DNA of 64,000 bases, from contig NZ_PRDW01000002.1 in the NCBI RefSeq assembly GCF_002927045.1, positions 1-64,000 of the forward strand, in the 5' to 3' direction. The stretch is from Mycetohabitans endofungorum. Lineage in GTDB: Bacteria; Pseudomonadota; Gammaproteobacteria; Burkholderiales; Burkholderiaceae. Shown piece after piece: positions 26,276 to 36,524 of the stretch. Every line of letters starts with the position of its first letter. Position 1 is the stretch's first letter. The notes beneath the pieces were generated by a model. The model was given only the letters and a program-made list of their open reading frames with translations. It did no database searches and was not told the DNA's origin. The translations under genes were made by a program, and so were the position numbers.

Positions 26276-28035
26276 TGGCACTTCCCTTCGCGAGTAAAAA
26301 ATTTGACATCCAGGTGCAAGGTCAGCCGCTGTCCAAGCTCGGTTTAACGGTGATTGAAGCGGAAGTTCAGTATGCGGTCAACCGGATTCCAATGGCCCGG
26401 TTAACGTGCCAGGTGGATATAGAAGATCCAGCTAACATCTGGGCATCGTTAAGCCAGATAGATAAAGCATGGCAGCCAGCTCATCCCGTCAAGATCAGCT
26501 ATACGGATGAAACGGGCACGCGCGTTCCGATTTTTGATGGGATGGTCGCCAGGCCACTGAACCCAAGCTATGTGCAACGGCAACTAACGTGCCAGCTCGA
26601 GGTGGTCCATGAGCTGCAAAAAATGGCCAACAGCCACCGCAGTCAGGTGTTGACCCAAAAAGGTGAAAAACTCACCGATGCTCAGGCTTTGCAAAAGCTG
26701 TTCAAGGAGCACGGCATCAAGGTGAAAAAAATGGATGGCATGACGGTTTCGCATGCACAGCTGATCCAATGGTCTTGCTCGGACTGGACCTGGTTGATGA
26801 GCCGGATCAGCGCGTATCCAGTTTGGTTGATCGGTGCCCCCGAACAATCGGTGTCGATTCTCAAAGCGGATATTGGGCAAGCACCCAAAGGCCTCGTCTT
26901 AAAAGCAGCAAAGCAGAATGCTGGGATAGAGTTGCGTGATATGAAGTACCGGCGTGATAGCCGAAGACTACCGAGCCAATTGAGCGTGAATTATTGGGAT
27001 GTCACGCAGCAGAAAAGCCGGTCTGTGAAGGCGAAATCTCCGGCAGTCGGATCGGGCGTATTCAAGCCGCTCACCTATGCTGTGTCCGATGCGATGCACT
27101 GGACAATTAACTCAGGCTTGCCGCTTAGCGAGACGGAAGCGCAATCTTTCGCGGATGCCCGCTTGCTAGGTTGTCAACTGGCGGGTACCCAGGCGGAGTT
27201 TACGGTGGATTGGAGTGAAGCAACGGCTAAACTGGCACCTGGACAAACTCTGGAGTTGTCAGGCTATGGCACTTTCGACGGCAAAGGGCTAATTGCCGAA
27301 GTACGGCACCAATGGCTCGGTGCTGGCCAAGGTAAGACGATCTTGACGACGGGCCGGCCTAACGCCGTGATCGGTCTTCAAGTACCTGAGATTGATGCGC
27401 CCTTGATGCCAAGGGTTCAAGGTATGGCACCCGGTGTGGTTGTGAAGCCTGGCCGCGAAAAGGATCCGACTGGTTGGGGGTGTATGGCGGTGCGCGTGCC
27501 GGGGCTGGGAGGCAAGCCAGGACAGGAGCCGCCGGTCTGGGTGCGGCCCGGCATGGCCTATGCCAGCAAAGGCAGCGGCTTATGCTTGTATCCGGAAGCC
27601 GATGACGAGGTGATGCTGGCGTTTCTGAGTGACGATCCGCGCTTCCCAGTGATCGTCAGTGCCGTGCATAACCCGAAGAACAAGGCACCGTTCGAGTCGA
27701 GCGAGAAAAACGAGCAAAAGGGCTTGGTTTTGGCGAAAGACGGCAAAACACAGTTCCAGTGGCTTTTTGACGTCAAGGACGGTGGAACGCTTACATTGGA
27801 AGCGCAGAAGACGGCATTGGTACTGTCCAAGGCAAGCCTGCGCTTGCATGGCGAAGACGCGTTCGCGCTTGATGCGAAAAAAATCACGGTAGAAGCCAAA
27901 GAAGGTCTCACCCTCAAAAATGGTCAATCCGAGATGAAGATGGGAGGGACCTCCCTAAGCGCCAAATCGCAAACGCTTTCGCTGCAGGGCTCAGCCAAGG
28001 CTGACCTCAAAGGCGGCCAGGTCAACTTGGGTTAA
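26275..28035 (+). CDS. eCIS VgrG-like spike protein (Afp8/Pvc8-like)
   Basis: 586 residues from the ATG at 26275, with an alternative GTG one codon earlier. The N-terminal 350 residues are gp27-like hub domains (for example WSCSDWTWLMSRISAYPVWL). They are followed by an OB-fold gp5-like segment (about 370-480, RVQGMAPGVVVKPG to FPVIVSAVHNPKNKAPF). The C-terminal beta-prism has repeated LxLxxxxAxL strands that make the needle. Trimers form the central spike that pierces the target and receives the PAAR-like tip. It ends at LKGGQVNLG with no effector extension. It sits directly between the LysM and gp25 genes, as in Afp. Confidence 0.93.
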   Translation: MALPFASKKFDIQVQGQPLSKLGLTVIEAEVQYAVNRIPMARLTCQVDIEDPANIWASLSQIDKAWQPAHPVKISYTDETGTRVPIFDGMVARPLNPSYVQRQLTCQLEVVHELQKMANSHRSQVLTQKGEKLTDAQALQKLFKEHGIKVKKMDGMTVSHAQLIQWSCSDWTWLMSRISAYPVWLIGAPEQSVSILKADIGQAPKGLVLKAAKQNAGIELRDMKYRRDSRRLPSQLSVNYWDVTQQKSRSVKAKSPAVGSGVFKPLTYAVSDAMHWTINSGLPLSETEAQSFADARLLGCQLAGTQAEFTVDWSEATAKLAPGQTLELSGYGTFDGKGLIAEVRHQWLGAGQGKTILTTGRPNAVIGLQVPEIDAPLMPRVQGMAPGVVVKPGREKDPTGWGCMAVRVPGLGGKPGQEPPVWVRPGMAYASKGSGLCLYPEADDEVMLAFLSDDPRFPVIVSAVHNPKNKAPFESSEKNEQKGLVLAKDGKTQFQWLFDVKDGGTLTLEAQKTALVLSKASLRLHGEDAFALDAKKITVEAKEGLTLKNGQSEMKMGGTSLSAKSQTLSLQGSAKADLKGGQVNLG

Positions 28036-28055
28036 TCGTATGAATGGAGGACAGG

Positions 28056-28496
28056 ATGGCGAACGGACCTCAGGATCAGCTTGGATGCGGCTGGAAGTTT
28101 CCAGTGCAGTTCGAATGTGTCTCCGGCAAGCCAAAAGCAGCGCAAGTGACGATGTCACGCGATGCGGACAATATCAGAGAGAGTCTGCAGGTACTGTTTA
28201 GTACGCAGCCGTACGAACGGGTGATGCGCGCAGGCTATGGGTGTGATTTGCAGACCTTTGTGTTTGAGAACATCAGCGATGGGCTGCGTACCGCAATTCG
28301 CCAGATGATCAGTGACGCGGTTCAAACCTACGAGCCCCGGGGCACGCTGGTCTCAATTGATTTCAGACCGGACAGCAATTCGCCGTGGACGATCAATATC
28401 GATATTGCTTACCGGATTCCCCTGAACAATACGGTGCAGCATGTCGGTGGCAAGCTGAATATCGGCAGTCCGCAGGGAGGATGGCTTGCACAATGA
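28056..28496 (+). CDS. eCIS gp25-like baseplate wedge protein (Afp9/Pvc9-like)
   Basis: 146 residues from the ATG at 28056, chosen because GGAGGACAGG lies just before it; an upstream ATG at 28044 overlaps that site. It has the gp25/TssE fold with IRESLQVLFSTQPYERVMR, the YGCDL motif and the C-terminal INIDIAYRIPLNNT strands. This wedge protein contacts the first sheath ring and triggers contraction. In Afp clusters a PAAR gene comes next; here the following 143 bp are empty and the tip gene is upstream at 17480. Confidence 0.92.
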   Translation: MANGPQDQLGCGWKFPVQFECVSGKPKAAQVTMSRDADNIRESLQVLFSTQPYERVMRAGYGCDLQTFVFENISDGLRTAIRQMISDAVQTYEPRGTLVSIDFRPDSNSPWTINIDIAYRIPLNNTVQHVGGKLNIGSPQGGWLAQ

Positions 28497-28639
28497 ATAG
28501 CCGGATAAGGCGCCCTTGAGCCAGTGTGATGCAGCAGAGCATGCGCACCACGCGGCGGGCCGATGAGAGCAGTGCTTAGAGAAGGAAGTCCAAGCCGGGT
28601 AAATAGAACGTTCTCTACGATCAGCATAAAAAACCTATT

Positions 28640-31600
28640 ATGACAGCGAAGAAGACATTATCGCCTCAAGAGTCGTTCATGCTGGATCAACGCGATTTGG
28701 CATGGCACTTAAAGACTTGGCGAGACTATGTAGCTTTGCTGCCATTTGATGACCCGTTTGCCACGTCGGACAGCGTTAAGAAAGACGATGAGTCGTGGAA
28801 GAAGTTTTTTTTCCCGTCCGATGAAGCCGGTGATTCAGTCGACCCCGTAGCGGCCCTACTTAAGGCGGTAGCTCAGCCCAATGGCATGCTGCCTCCCCAG
28901 CAAGCCTTTCTGATCGCATTTTTAGCCTCGCTCAACGTGCCGCGAGACCTGCTTAACACGCTACCGGATCGGCATCGCGCGCTTTATTATCGGGACGAGC
29001 TTGGTGTGCGGGAAAGCCCTGCCGTGCCGGATCAGGTGATGCTGTCATTCACGCCAAGCCAGCCAACCTTGATGTTGCCGGCCGGTGAACGGTTCAGTGC
29101 GGGCCAGGATAGTGCAGGGACACCATTGGAGTATCGGCTCGATGAAGATGTGTGGGTGAATCAGGCGATGCTCACGGATGTGTGCTGGTATCAGTCGGAA
29201 AACCATTACGATAACCCTCAAATCCAGCATCCTGCCACGAAGCGGGTGGTGCTTGATACGCTTGGTCAGTCTGCCACGGTGTGGCCAAACGAAGGGGTGC
29301 GGCTATTTAGTTACGATCCTCAAAGGGACCAGACCGTGGTGCCCGGGCGCGTGGTGGCTTCGCCGGTGCTGGCTGTCGCGCAAGGGGAGCGCGAGATCGA
29401 GGTGACGTTTGATGGTGTCGGCGGCCTGATGGGAAAAGACCAGGAACTCAGTGCATGGATGAGCGGGGAGAAAGGTTGGGTTCCCCTAAAGAGGCTTCCC
29501 ATCATCCATATGCCGCCTGAGGGTTGGAAGGCCGCGTTTGTATTACAGGCCGATCAAGGCGCCATAGCGGTGCCCGCGGGGTTGGATGGCTTTAACGATC
29601 CCGTGCCTTTGCTCAAGATAACGTGTCCATTGGCTGATATTCCACGTGTTAAGCAGATTAACGTCACGGTGCGCAATCCCGCCCAGGTGATTATGGCGAC
29701 CGATGACAGTGTGGCAGAAACGGGTAAAAAGAGCACGCCATTCGGTGAACTTCCCGCATTGGGCAGTAGCTTGTATTTGATGTCGCCGGACTGGAGCAAC
29801 AAGCCGGATTGTACGCTGACCATCACTTTGAATCCGACGTGGACGGGATTGCCCACGCAGAATTTCCGCGATTGGTATCAATGGGATAGCGTGGGCGGTC
29901 AGGATGGAGAGTCTGGCTACGCCATTTATGGCGGTGGCGTACCTGCGAATAATCAGGCGTTCACGGTCAAAATGACGGTGGCGAATGGTCAATCAGACGG
30001 TGGAACGGTTCCTTTATACGAAAACCAATTGTCGGGAGACGCTGCGCCGCCGATAGGCGCTTTGCTGGCCTTTAAAGAGATTAAGGCACTCACCGCTCCC
30101 ATCATTGAAAGTACCGATCCGCACGACTGGACACAATATCTTCGTTTCGAGTTGACGGGCCAGGACTTTGGGCATGCCGCTTATCAGAATTCACTTGTCG
30201 CGCCACAATATAAGAAGACGCCTACGATTATCGAACTCCATCCTCCGTATACACCGTGGTGGACATCGTTATCCGTGTCGTACGAGTTATCGGCAACAAA
30301 GCAGCTCACCCGGCATTCGCTTCCGTTGGGTTGCGCCATTGCTTCGTCAGTGCTGGCCGTTGCGGGCGGGCAGCGTGTGATCGAAGTGACATTTGATGCC
30401 TCTATCGGGGCAAGAGAGGACTTGAGTGCCTGGGTGAGCGGAGAGAACCAAAATTGGATCCCCCTGCAGAACCCCGGGAAGATCGATGATGATAGAAAGG
30501 TTTCGTTTGTATTACAGGCCAGTCAAGGCGCAGTAGTGGTGCCCGCAGGGTTGGATGGCTTTAATGATCCTGTGCCGTTGCTCAAGATGACGCATTCATC
30601 GGCTGAGGTTCCAGTTGTTGAGAAGATCAACGTAACCGTGCTCAGTTCTCCCCACGTAATCATGGCGACCGATGACGGTGTGGCGGAAATAAGTAAAGAA
30701 AACAGGCCGTTCGGTGATTCGCCTGCATTGGAGAGTAGCTTTTATTTGATGTCGCCGGACTGGTGCAACAAGCCGGGTTGTACGCTAACAATCACGCTGG
30801 ATCCAAGTTGGATGGGATTGCCCACGCAAAGTTTCCAGAGTTGGTATGAATGGGACAGCGTTGATGGCCAGGATGAGAAGTTTGGCTATGCCATTTATGG
30901 TGGTTGCGTACCTGAAAATAATCAGGTTTTTACGGTAAAAATGACCTTGGAGAGCCGCCAACCGGCGATGGCGGGCAATCTATCAGATGACGAGGGGCTC
31001 CCGCTATTCAAAGACAAATCGCCGGGAAACGCTTCGCCACCGATCGGTGCTTCGTTAGCCTTTAACGCGATTGATGCGCTGACCGCCGAGATCATCGAGG
31101 ATACCGATCCGCGCCATTGGGACCAGTACCTTCGTTTCAAACTGACGGGCCAGGACTTTGAGCATGCCGTCTATCAAAGTTTTAAGAATGCACCGCTCTA
31201 TAAGAAGACGCCTACGATTATCCGGCTTCATCCCCCGTATACGCCGCAGTGGTCATTGTTATCCGTATCGTACAAACTATCGACGGCTGCACTCGACACC
31301 CAATACCGGCTTACGCCATTTGGTCACTGTGCGGACGATGCGCCAATGGCCCGCGAGTTGGGTCAGCCAGCGCGTCAATTAATGCTGGGCTTCGCGGGGA
31401 TACAGCCGGGGCAAGATTTGGCGATGTACTGGAAAGTGCGAGCGGCCAATCCTGATGTGCTGTTGTCTTGGGACTATCTTTCCCAGGACAGGAATAAGAA
31501 GAGCTGCTGGCAAGCGCTGGACATGCAGGTGCATGATAAAACAGGAAAATTGTCAATGTCCGGCTTATGGCGGACAACGTTGCCGCACGATGCGAGCCAC

Positions 31601-33493
31601 CAAGACCCGGCCATGCCCGCAGGGCGCTATTGGGTACGCGCACAGTTCAAGCCGCCTGCTCAGCAGAAGCAAGATGGGGAGCAGGATGACTTTGCAGTCA
31701 GTGACGATGCGGTGCGGCCTTCCGATTTTCCGTGGCTGTTGGGCCTGAACGTCAATTGCATGACGGCTACGCTTGTCAATGTTGAGCATATTGCCGCAGA
31801 TCATCTGACCACGCCCCTGCCTGCTGATACGGTCACGCGCAGTGTCGAGCCCATCGAGGGTCTGCAAACTATCACACAACCCTGGCCTTCCGAGGGCGGC
31901 CAACCCGTGGAAGAAACAGGGAGATTTTATCAACGGATTGCCCAGTGCCTGCATCACCGCGGCCGTGCATTGACATGGGGTGATATCCGGCAATTGCTCA
32001 CGGAGCGTTATACGGAAATTCATGACGTACGAGAGGCCGCTCCCCGTGTGCAAGATAAAGATGATCCGAACGCTCATCCTTTAATTCAGCGTCTGGTCGT
32101 CATTCCAGAGCCTGATCAATCCGATAGCGGTGACCGGTTGCGTCCTGCATTTAATGCGTCGCGGCTGAAGCAGATGAAACAATTCATTCTCGACAGAGCG
32201 ACGCTATGGCTTAACCTTGAAATCGGCAATCCAGCTTATCGTGATGTCCCGCTCGCTTGTACAATCGACTTTACTGCGAGCACGAATCCTGATCAGGGCT
32301 ATTGGCAAGTGGCCCAGGCGCTCAGCGCCCAGTATATGCCGTGGGCCAATGGCTCCAGCCCGGGTGAAGTTCGTACGGGTGTAACGCTCGACTACTATGC
32401 GATGCTTGCTTTCATCGAACGTTTGCCGATCGTGATGCGCGTGAAAAGCCTATTGCTCGATGGACAAGCGCGAACTGTTGTGGCAAACGGTCTAGAGGCG
32501 TTGGTGCTCACGTTTGGCGAACGCACTTCAACGCTTTTTGCTCAACCGCAGCGGGTGGAGCTCGATGCAGAATATACCCTTGTTGGCAATCGCGTACGCG
32601 TTAGCCATGACGGCCAGTATCTGGCGATCGATGCGACTAAGGATCCTAATACGCCGGCCATTGCCATTTATGGACCAGACAGCCAATGGCGCCATATTGA
32701 ACTAGAAGCCGGACAAGCGACCATATTTGAGTTGACTGGGCCGCATGTCTGTCCTGGTATTGCGTATCTTCGCGGTACCGCCGTGCAGTTTGATTTGCTC
32801 AATAACCAGCCGTTTGGCATCGGCCCAAGCTTCGAGGTGGACACAAACGAAGGCGCTGTGACGGATCTCAGCGTTGAGGACAACGGGCAGTTTATCGCTG
32901 TGGCTCAAAAAGGAGGGTATCTTCGTTTCTGGACACTCAATAACAGTACGTATCAGAAAGGACGGGAGGACCCGATAACGCTGCCAGATTGGAACGATCG
33001 CCAGATTGACCTCAATGGCGGCGGAACGCTTCCCTTAGTCGCAAGCTGCAAGGACGATACGGGTGTTTATGTGTACCCGGACGTGGTCCATCATCCTGAT
33101 AAGTCTGTCCAACTGGAAAGTGCTTTAAGTACCGTGTCCACTCTCAGCCGGAACGCGCAGGTGATCACGTGCGCATATCAAGCGGATATTACTATTGACC
33201 AGATACAAAACGGCATCTGGCAACGTGCCGGTAAGGGCATCTCATTGGCCCAGCCGGTGACCAGCGTGAGTCTGAGCGATACCGGCTATGTTCTGGCCGC
33301 CGGCGTTGCTGATGGCAAGCAGGTTGAAATTTGGATCGGTGTGAATGGTCCCGATCCCACCTTGTTGCAAACGCTTGAGGCGGAAACAGGGTTCGGCACA
33401 AGTGTGAGCTTAAGTGGCAATGGCTTAATACTTGCGATGGGCGGCGAACAAAACTCAATCCTATTGTTTCATCGGGCAGCAGAGTCAATATGA
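28640..33493 (+). CDS. Giant eCIS gp6-like baseplate protein with internal duplication and C-terminal beta-propeller (Afp11/Pvc11-like)
   Basis: 1617 residues, far longer than Afp11-type proteins usually are. The N-terminal 235 residues are the Afp11 start (RALYYRDELGVRESPAVPDQ). Residues about 236-560 and 564-884 are two copies of a 328-residue unit; markers such as AAFVLQADQGAIAVPAGLDG against a near-identical SFVLQASQGAVVVPAGLDG show the pairing. A gp6/J-like core follows (GRALTWGDIRQLLTERYTEI near 1115). The last 320 residues repeat LSxxGxxLAxG-type blades, suggesting a WD40-like beta-propeller. It would form the baseplate wedge together with the next gene. The propeller and duplicated units probably protrude outward; this is inferred. 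Confidence 0.85.
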   Translation: MTAKKTLSPQESFMLDQRDLAWHLKTWRDYVALLPFDDPFATSDSVKKDDESWKKFFFPSDEAGDSVDPVAALLKAVAQPNGMLPPQQAFLIAFLASLNVPRDLLNTLPDRHRALYYRDELGVRESPAVPDQVMLSFTPSQPTLMLPAGERFSAGQDSAGTPLEYRLDEDVWVNQAMLTDVCWYQSENHYDNPQIQHPATKRVVLDTLGQSATVWPNEGVRLFSYDPQRDQTVVPGRVVASPVLAVAQGEREIEVTFDGVGGLMGKDQELSAWMSGEKGWVPLKRLPIIHMPPEGWKAAFVLQADQGAIAVPAGLDGFNDPVPLLKITCPLADIPRVKQINVTVRNPAQVIMATDDSVAETGKKSTPFGELPALGSSLYLMSPDWSNKPDCTLTITLNPTWTGLPTQNFRDWYQWDSVGGQDGESGYAIYGGGVPANNQAFTVKMTVANGQSDGGTVPLYENQLSGDAAPPIGALLAFKEIKALTAPIIESTDPHDWTQYLRFELTGQDFGHAAYQNSLVAPQYKKTPTIIELHPPYTPWWTSLSVSYELSATKQLTRHSLPLGCAIASSVLAVAGGQRVIEVTFDASIGAREDLSAWVSGENQNWIPLQNPGKIDDDRKVSFVLQASQGAVVVPAGLDGFNDPVPLLKMTHSSAEVPVVEKINVTVLSSPHVIMATDDGVAEISKENRPFGDSPALESSFYLMSPDWCNKPGCTLTITLDPSWMGLPTQSFQSWYEWDSVDGQDEKFGYAIYGGCVPENNQVFTVKMTLESRQPAMAGNLSDDEGLPLFKDKSPGNASPPIGASLAFNAIDALTAEIIEDTDPRHWDQYLRFKLTGQDFEHAVYQSFKNAPLYKKTPTIIRLHPPYTPQWSLLSVSYKLSTAALDTQYRLTPFGHCADDAPMARELGQPARQLMLGFAGIQPGQDLAMYWKVRAANPDVLLSWDYLSQDRNKKSCWQALDMQVHDKTGKLSMSGLWRTTLPHDASHQDPAMPAGRYWVRAQFKPPAQQKQDGEQDDFAVSDDAVRPSDFPWLLGLNVNCMTATLVNVEHIAADHLTTPLPADTVTRSVEPIEGLQTITQPWPSEGGQPVEETGRFYQRIAQCLHHRGRALTWGDIRQLLTERYTEIHDVREAAPRVQDKDDPNAHPLIQRLVVIPEPDQSDSGDRLRPAFNASRLKQMKQFILDRATLWLNLEIGNPAYRDVPLACTIDFTASTNPDQGYWQVAQALSAQYMPWANGSSPGEVRTGVTLDYYAMLAFIERLPIVMRVKSLLLDGQARTVVANGLEALVLTFGERTSTLFAQPQRVELDAEYTLVGNRVRVSHDGQYLAIDATKDPNTPAIAIYGPDSQWRHIELEAGQATIFELTGPHVCPGIAYLRGTAVQFDLLNNQPFGIGPSFEVDTNEGAVTDLSVEDNGQFIAVAQKGGYLRFWTLNNSTYQKGREDPITLPDWNDRQIDLNGGGTLPLVASCKDDTGVYVYPDVVHHPDKSVQLESALSTVSTLSRNAQVITCAYQADITIDQIQNGIWQRAGKGISLAQPVTSVSLSDTGYVLAAGVADGKQVEIWIGVNGPDPTLLQTLEAETGFGTSVSLSGNGLILAMGGEQNSILLFHRAAESI
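29345..31296 (+). repeat. 984-bp tandem duplication inside the gp6-like gene
   Basis: Equivalent points such as GCTTCGCCGGTGCTGGC at 29357 and GCTTCGTCAGTGCTGGC at 30341 are 984 bp apart (328 codons). The two copies stay in frame and are similar along their whole length, but many third positions and some codons differ. The duplication is therefore not brand-new. Confidence 0.85.
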
Positions 33494-33568
33494 GTCCGCT
33501 GTTGATTCGACGGCATACACCGTCTACGCGCCAGGGAACAAACACTTTTATCGGCTGGGGCTTATCGC

Positions 33569-36472
33569 ATGGATGAGACTGAACAGGAGTACGACGCGAT
33601 TCACTTTGATAGCCTGTGGGCCACGGCGCTGGATACGTTGCGTACGCTCGCCGGCCAACAATGGACCGAGTTTGGTGAGCACGATCCAGGTGTAACGTTC
33701 TTGCAGGCGCTCACCTATAACGTGGCCGATCTAGCTTATCGGCACACGCATCCGCTAAAAGATTTGCTGACGCTCAGTCCAGAGGATGTGCAACGTCGTG
33801 AAGAAAATAATCGGAAGCGAATTTTTCCATTGACGTTTGGTCCAGATTGGGCGCTAACCTGCTCACCGGTCACGGAAAACGACTATCGGCGCGTGGTTCT
33901 GGATCTGCGCTCGGATGAGTCAACGCAGGCTGCAGCACTATCGCAGGGCTTTTATTTTATGGATGCGCAGCTGGTACGGGAGCCCTTCAATCTTAAACAT
34001 ATATATAGCTATCGGTACAATAAAGACAATCGCCGTTTCTGGTTCGATTTCAATTTGCTTTTTGATCACCCGCACCTTGAGACCAATCAGTTCTGTTTGT
34101 TAGGCGGATACCACTTGTATGTGGCGAAGCAGCGCGGCATCGATGAAGAGAAAGCCAAGGAGGCCTTGCAAACGTGTTTGCAAAACAATCGTAATCTGTG
34201 TGAGCACGTGCGCAGGGTCATCTGGCTCACGCCCCAAAACGTGGACGTGCAAATCGATATCGAACTCGACGATGAGTGGCAGGATCCGGTCAAGACAATG
34301 GCCGCCCTTTATCAGCAGGTGGATGCTTGCATCCGTTCACCAACGAGGCGCGCGGGGGCGCGGCAGCTCATCGAGCAAGGCATCCCGGCGGAGGCCGTCT
34401 ACGATGGTCCGCGATTACAAAACGGCTGGATTACCTCAATACCCGACCCCGTTGACTACACGCAGTCCCGTGCCGTCGATATTAGTGGACTTGCTCAGTC
34501 ATTACTAGCGCTTGCCGGGGTCGAGAGGATGATGAAGCTGCAAATCGGCGATATCCCGTCCTGGACAATGGCGATCGACCCGGCATGCTATCCGGTCGCC
34601 TGGGGGGACGATCCGATTGCTTCGTTAACCGGTGAGTCACCTAAAGTCCGCTTATTTAAGCGAGGCAAACTACAAATTATTGACCCAGGCGCTCTCAAAC
34701 AAGCGATCCGAGATGCGCAATCCCCCATTGTCACGGACACACCTACAGGTGTGCCGATTGGCCGTTGGCGTGGCGATACCTACGCACCGGCGAGCAACCG
34801 CATCCCGCCGTGCTACGGCTTGCAGGATGATCTTAAGCATCAAGAGAATGAGGAAAAAAAACGTCTGCAACGCCAATACCAATTCTTTTTGCCGTTCGAG
34901 CAGTGGATTGCGAACGGCATAGCGCAAGCGGCCAATGTTGCTAAATTATTGGCATTCGACCGGTATACCTTGAAGCAAGCTTCGCCAGGGAACGTATGGG
35001 GATTTCAGTGGCCCTATTTGCCAGATTCTCGCTTGAATGAATTGTTTGATAACCGGAAAAAGTACCTAACCGGTTGTATGGTCGAGCATTCGGAGGATTG
35101 GGTCAAAGAACTGGCGATTATCGACTATCTGCTGGGGTACTTTGGGGTTCAGCAAGGCCTAGGCGTGTTGCGTAATAAGGCGCGGCTTCGTGAATTTATC
35201 CAGGTTCAGCAAGGCTACCTCGAACATTTTTGTACGCTGACCTACAACCGTGCCAATGTCCAGATCGGCCAAATCTCTGATCTTCAGAAGCGAATTGCCG
35301 CTCGACTGGGCATTGGCGCGGAACTCTTTGCCCTGCCTCGCGGCGGCAAGCTGAATAATCTTCCGTTTTACCTGATCGAATATCGGCTGTTGTTACCGCC
35401 GCAACCCAGAAAACCCATTGAGTTGGGACCTGCGTCTAGGGCATTTATTGAATTTTCAGACGAACAAAAAACGGAGAAAAAAGCACTAGCTCTGATATTT
35501 AGAGAGGGAGAAGATGTTCCCGAAGTCGGACAACTTTTCAGAATAACTGTAACAGACGGCTCTCCACCGCCTGACGTTAGTGTTTATCCTTGGGCGGTTG
35601 TTTCGGATGTAAAGGAAGGAGTTTTGGATGTAAAGGATGAAGGAAAGCTTATTAAGCTATCGTTCGATCTGCAACACAATAACCAGCTGTATGTCGATGC
35701 CGAATACATTGCGGATGGTGTATCCAACAAAGCGCGGCAACTGTCTTGTGAGACCTTGAGCGAATGGATGTGGGGCGTCGATTATCCACTCATATATGCC
35801 GCTGATCAATCTGGCTTAATCGATAGTCAGCGAAAGCGTTGCCAAATTGCCCCCAGCGCGACAGCGATCCAGATTGGAGACACGATCGCTATTCCATCTA
35901 ATCCAAACATCCCCGGTGATCTGATCAAAGTGGTTGTTGAGCAGGTGAATATATCGCAGGGCACCTTTGTGGCGAAATGCGGCAATGGCGCCCAGTGGCC
36001 AGGAACCAACGGAGACGGCAAAACACTTCGGCGCTGTTACGTTGAGCGTTCGTTACCTCTGGCAGACCCGTTTTCGTTTAGCATCGGCGTTGTGTTGAAT
36101 CGCGAGAACGATTGGTTCTCTTCGTCTTCTAAACCCAGCGATGTTATCGAGTGGGTCGAGCAGATTGTACGAGATGAAATTCCATGCCATATCCAAGCGA
36201 CTGTCCACTGGTTGAACCGTAGCGCATTCCGTTCCTTTGGGCATGCATACGATGGTTGGCAAAATAGCGGTTGTCCGTTCGGCAATGAGGCGTATCAGCT
36301 GCTCGAGCTCCTGTCACTGAGCCGCTTGCCGGATCAACCGGCTGGCATTGGCACGGTCTCTCTCTATAAAACAGATGGAAATGTAAAGCTTAATCCTGAT
36401 GGGACTTATCAAGACGAAGAGGCCGTCAAGAAAAATGAAGTGATGTATATCTTAACAGATAAACAGTACTAG
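33569..36472 (+). CDS. eCIS gp7-like baseplate protein (Afp12/Pvc12-like)
   Basis: 967 residues, similar in size to Afp12/Pvc12. The N-terminus (WATALDTLRTLAGQQWTEFG, then HDPGVTFLQALTYNVADLAY) is a typical baseplate J/gp7-like segment, here with YRHTHPLKDLLT. Long helical and beta regions follow without catalytic motifs. With the gp6-like protein it makes the baseplate wedge that links spike hub, sheath and fibres. The start at 33569 follows a GGGG-rich site. It lies 75 bp after the gp6-like gene, and the fibre genes follow as expected. Confidence 0.87.
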   Translation: MDETEQEYDAIHFDSLWATALDTLRTLAGQQWTEFGEHDPGVTFLQALTYNVADLAYRHTHPLKDLLTLSPEDVQRREENNRKRIFPLTFGPDWALTCSPVTENDYRRVVLDLRSDESTQAAALSQGFYFMDAQLVREPFNLKHIYSYRYNKDNRRFWFDFNLLFDHPHLETNQFCLLGGYHLYVAKQRGIDEEKAKEALQTCLQNNRNLCEHVRRVIWLTPQNVDVQIDIELDDEWQDPVKTMAALYQQVDACIRSPTRRAGARQLIEQGIPAEAVYDGPRLQNGWITSIPDPVDYTQSRAVDISGLAQSLLALAGVERMMKLQIGDIPSWTMAIDPACYPVAWGDDPIASLTGESPKVRLFKRGKLQIIDPGALKQAIRDAQSPIVTDTPTGVPIGRWRGDTYAPASNRIPPCYGLQDDLKHQENEEKKRLQRQYQFFLPFEQWIANGIAQAANVAKLLAFDRYTLKQASPGNVWGFQWPYLPDSRLNELFDNRKKYLTGCMVEHSEDWVKELAIIDYLLGYFGVQQGLGVLRNKARLREFIQVQQGYLEHFCTLTYNRANVQIGQISDLQKRIAARLGIGAELFALPRGGKLNNLPFYLIEYRLLLPPQPRKPIELGPASRAFIEFSDEQKTEKKALALIFREGEDVPEVGQLFRITVTDGSPPPDVSVYPWAVVSDVKEGVLDVKDEGKLIKLSFDLQHNNQLYVDAEYIADGVSNKARQLSCETLSEWMWGVDYPLIYAADQSGLIDSQRKRCQIAPSATAIQIGDTIAIPSNPNIPGDLIKVVVEQVNISQGTFVAKCGNGAQWPGTNGDGKTLRRCYVERSLPLADPFSFSIGVVLNRENDWFSSSSKPSDVIEWVEQIVRDEIPCHIQATVHWLNRSAFRSFGHAYDGWQNSGCPFGNEAYQLLELLSLSRLPDQPAGIGTVSLYKTDGNVKLNPDGTYQDEEAVKKNEVMYILTDKQY

Positions 36473-36524
36473 CCACCATGCGATATTTGAGCGCGACGCT
36501 GCTGATATTACCGGCGAGGAGATT

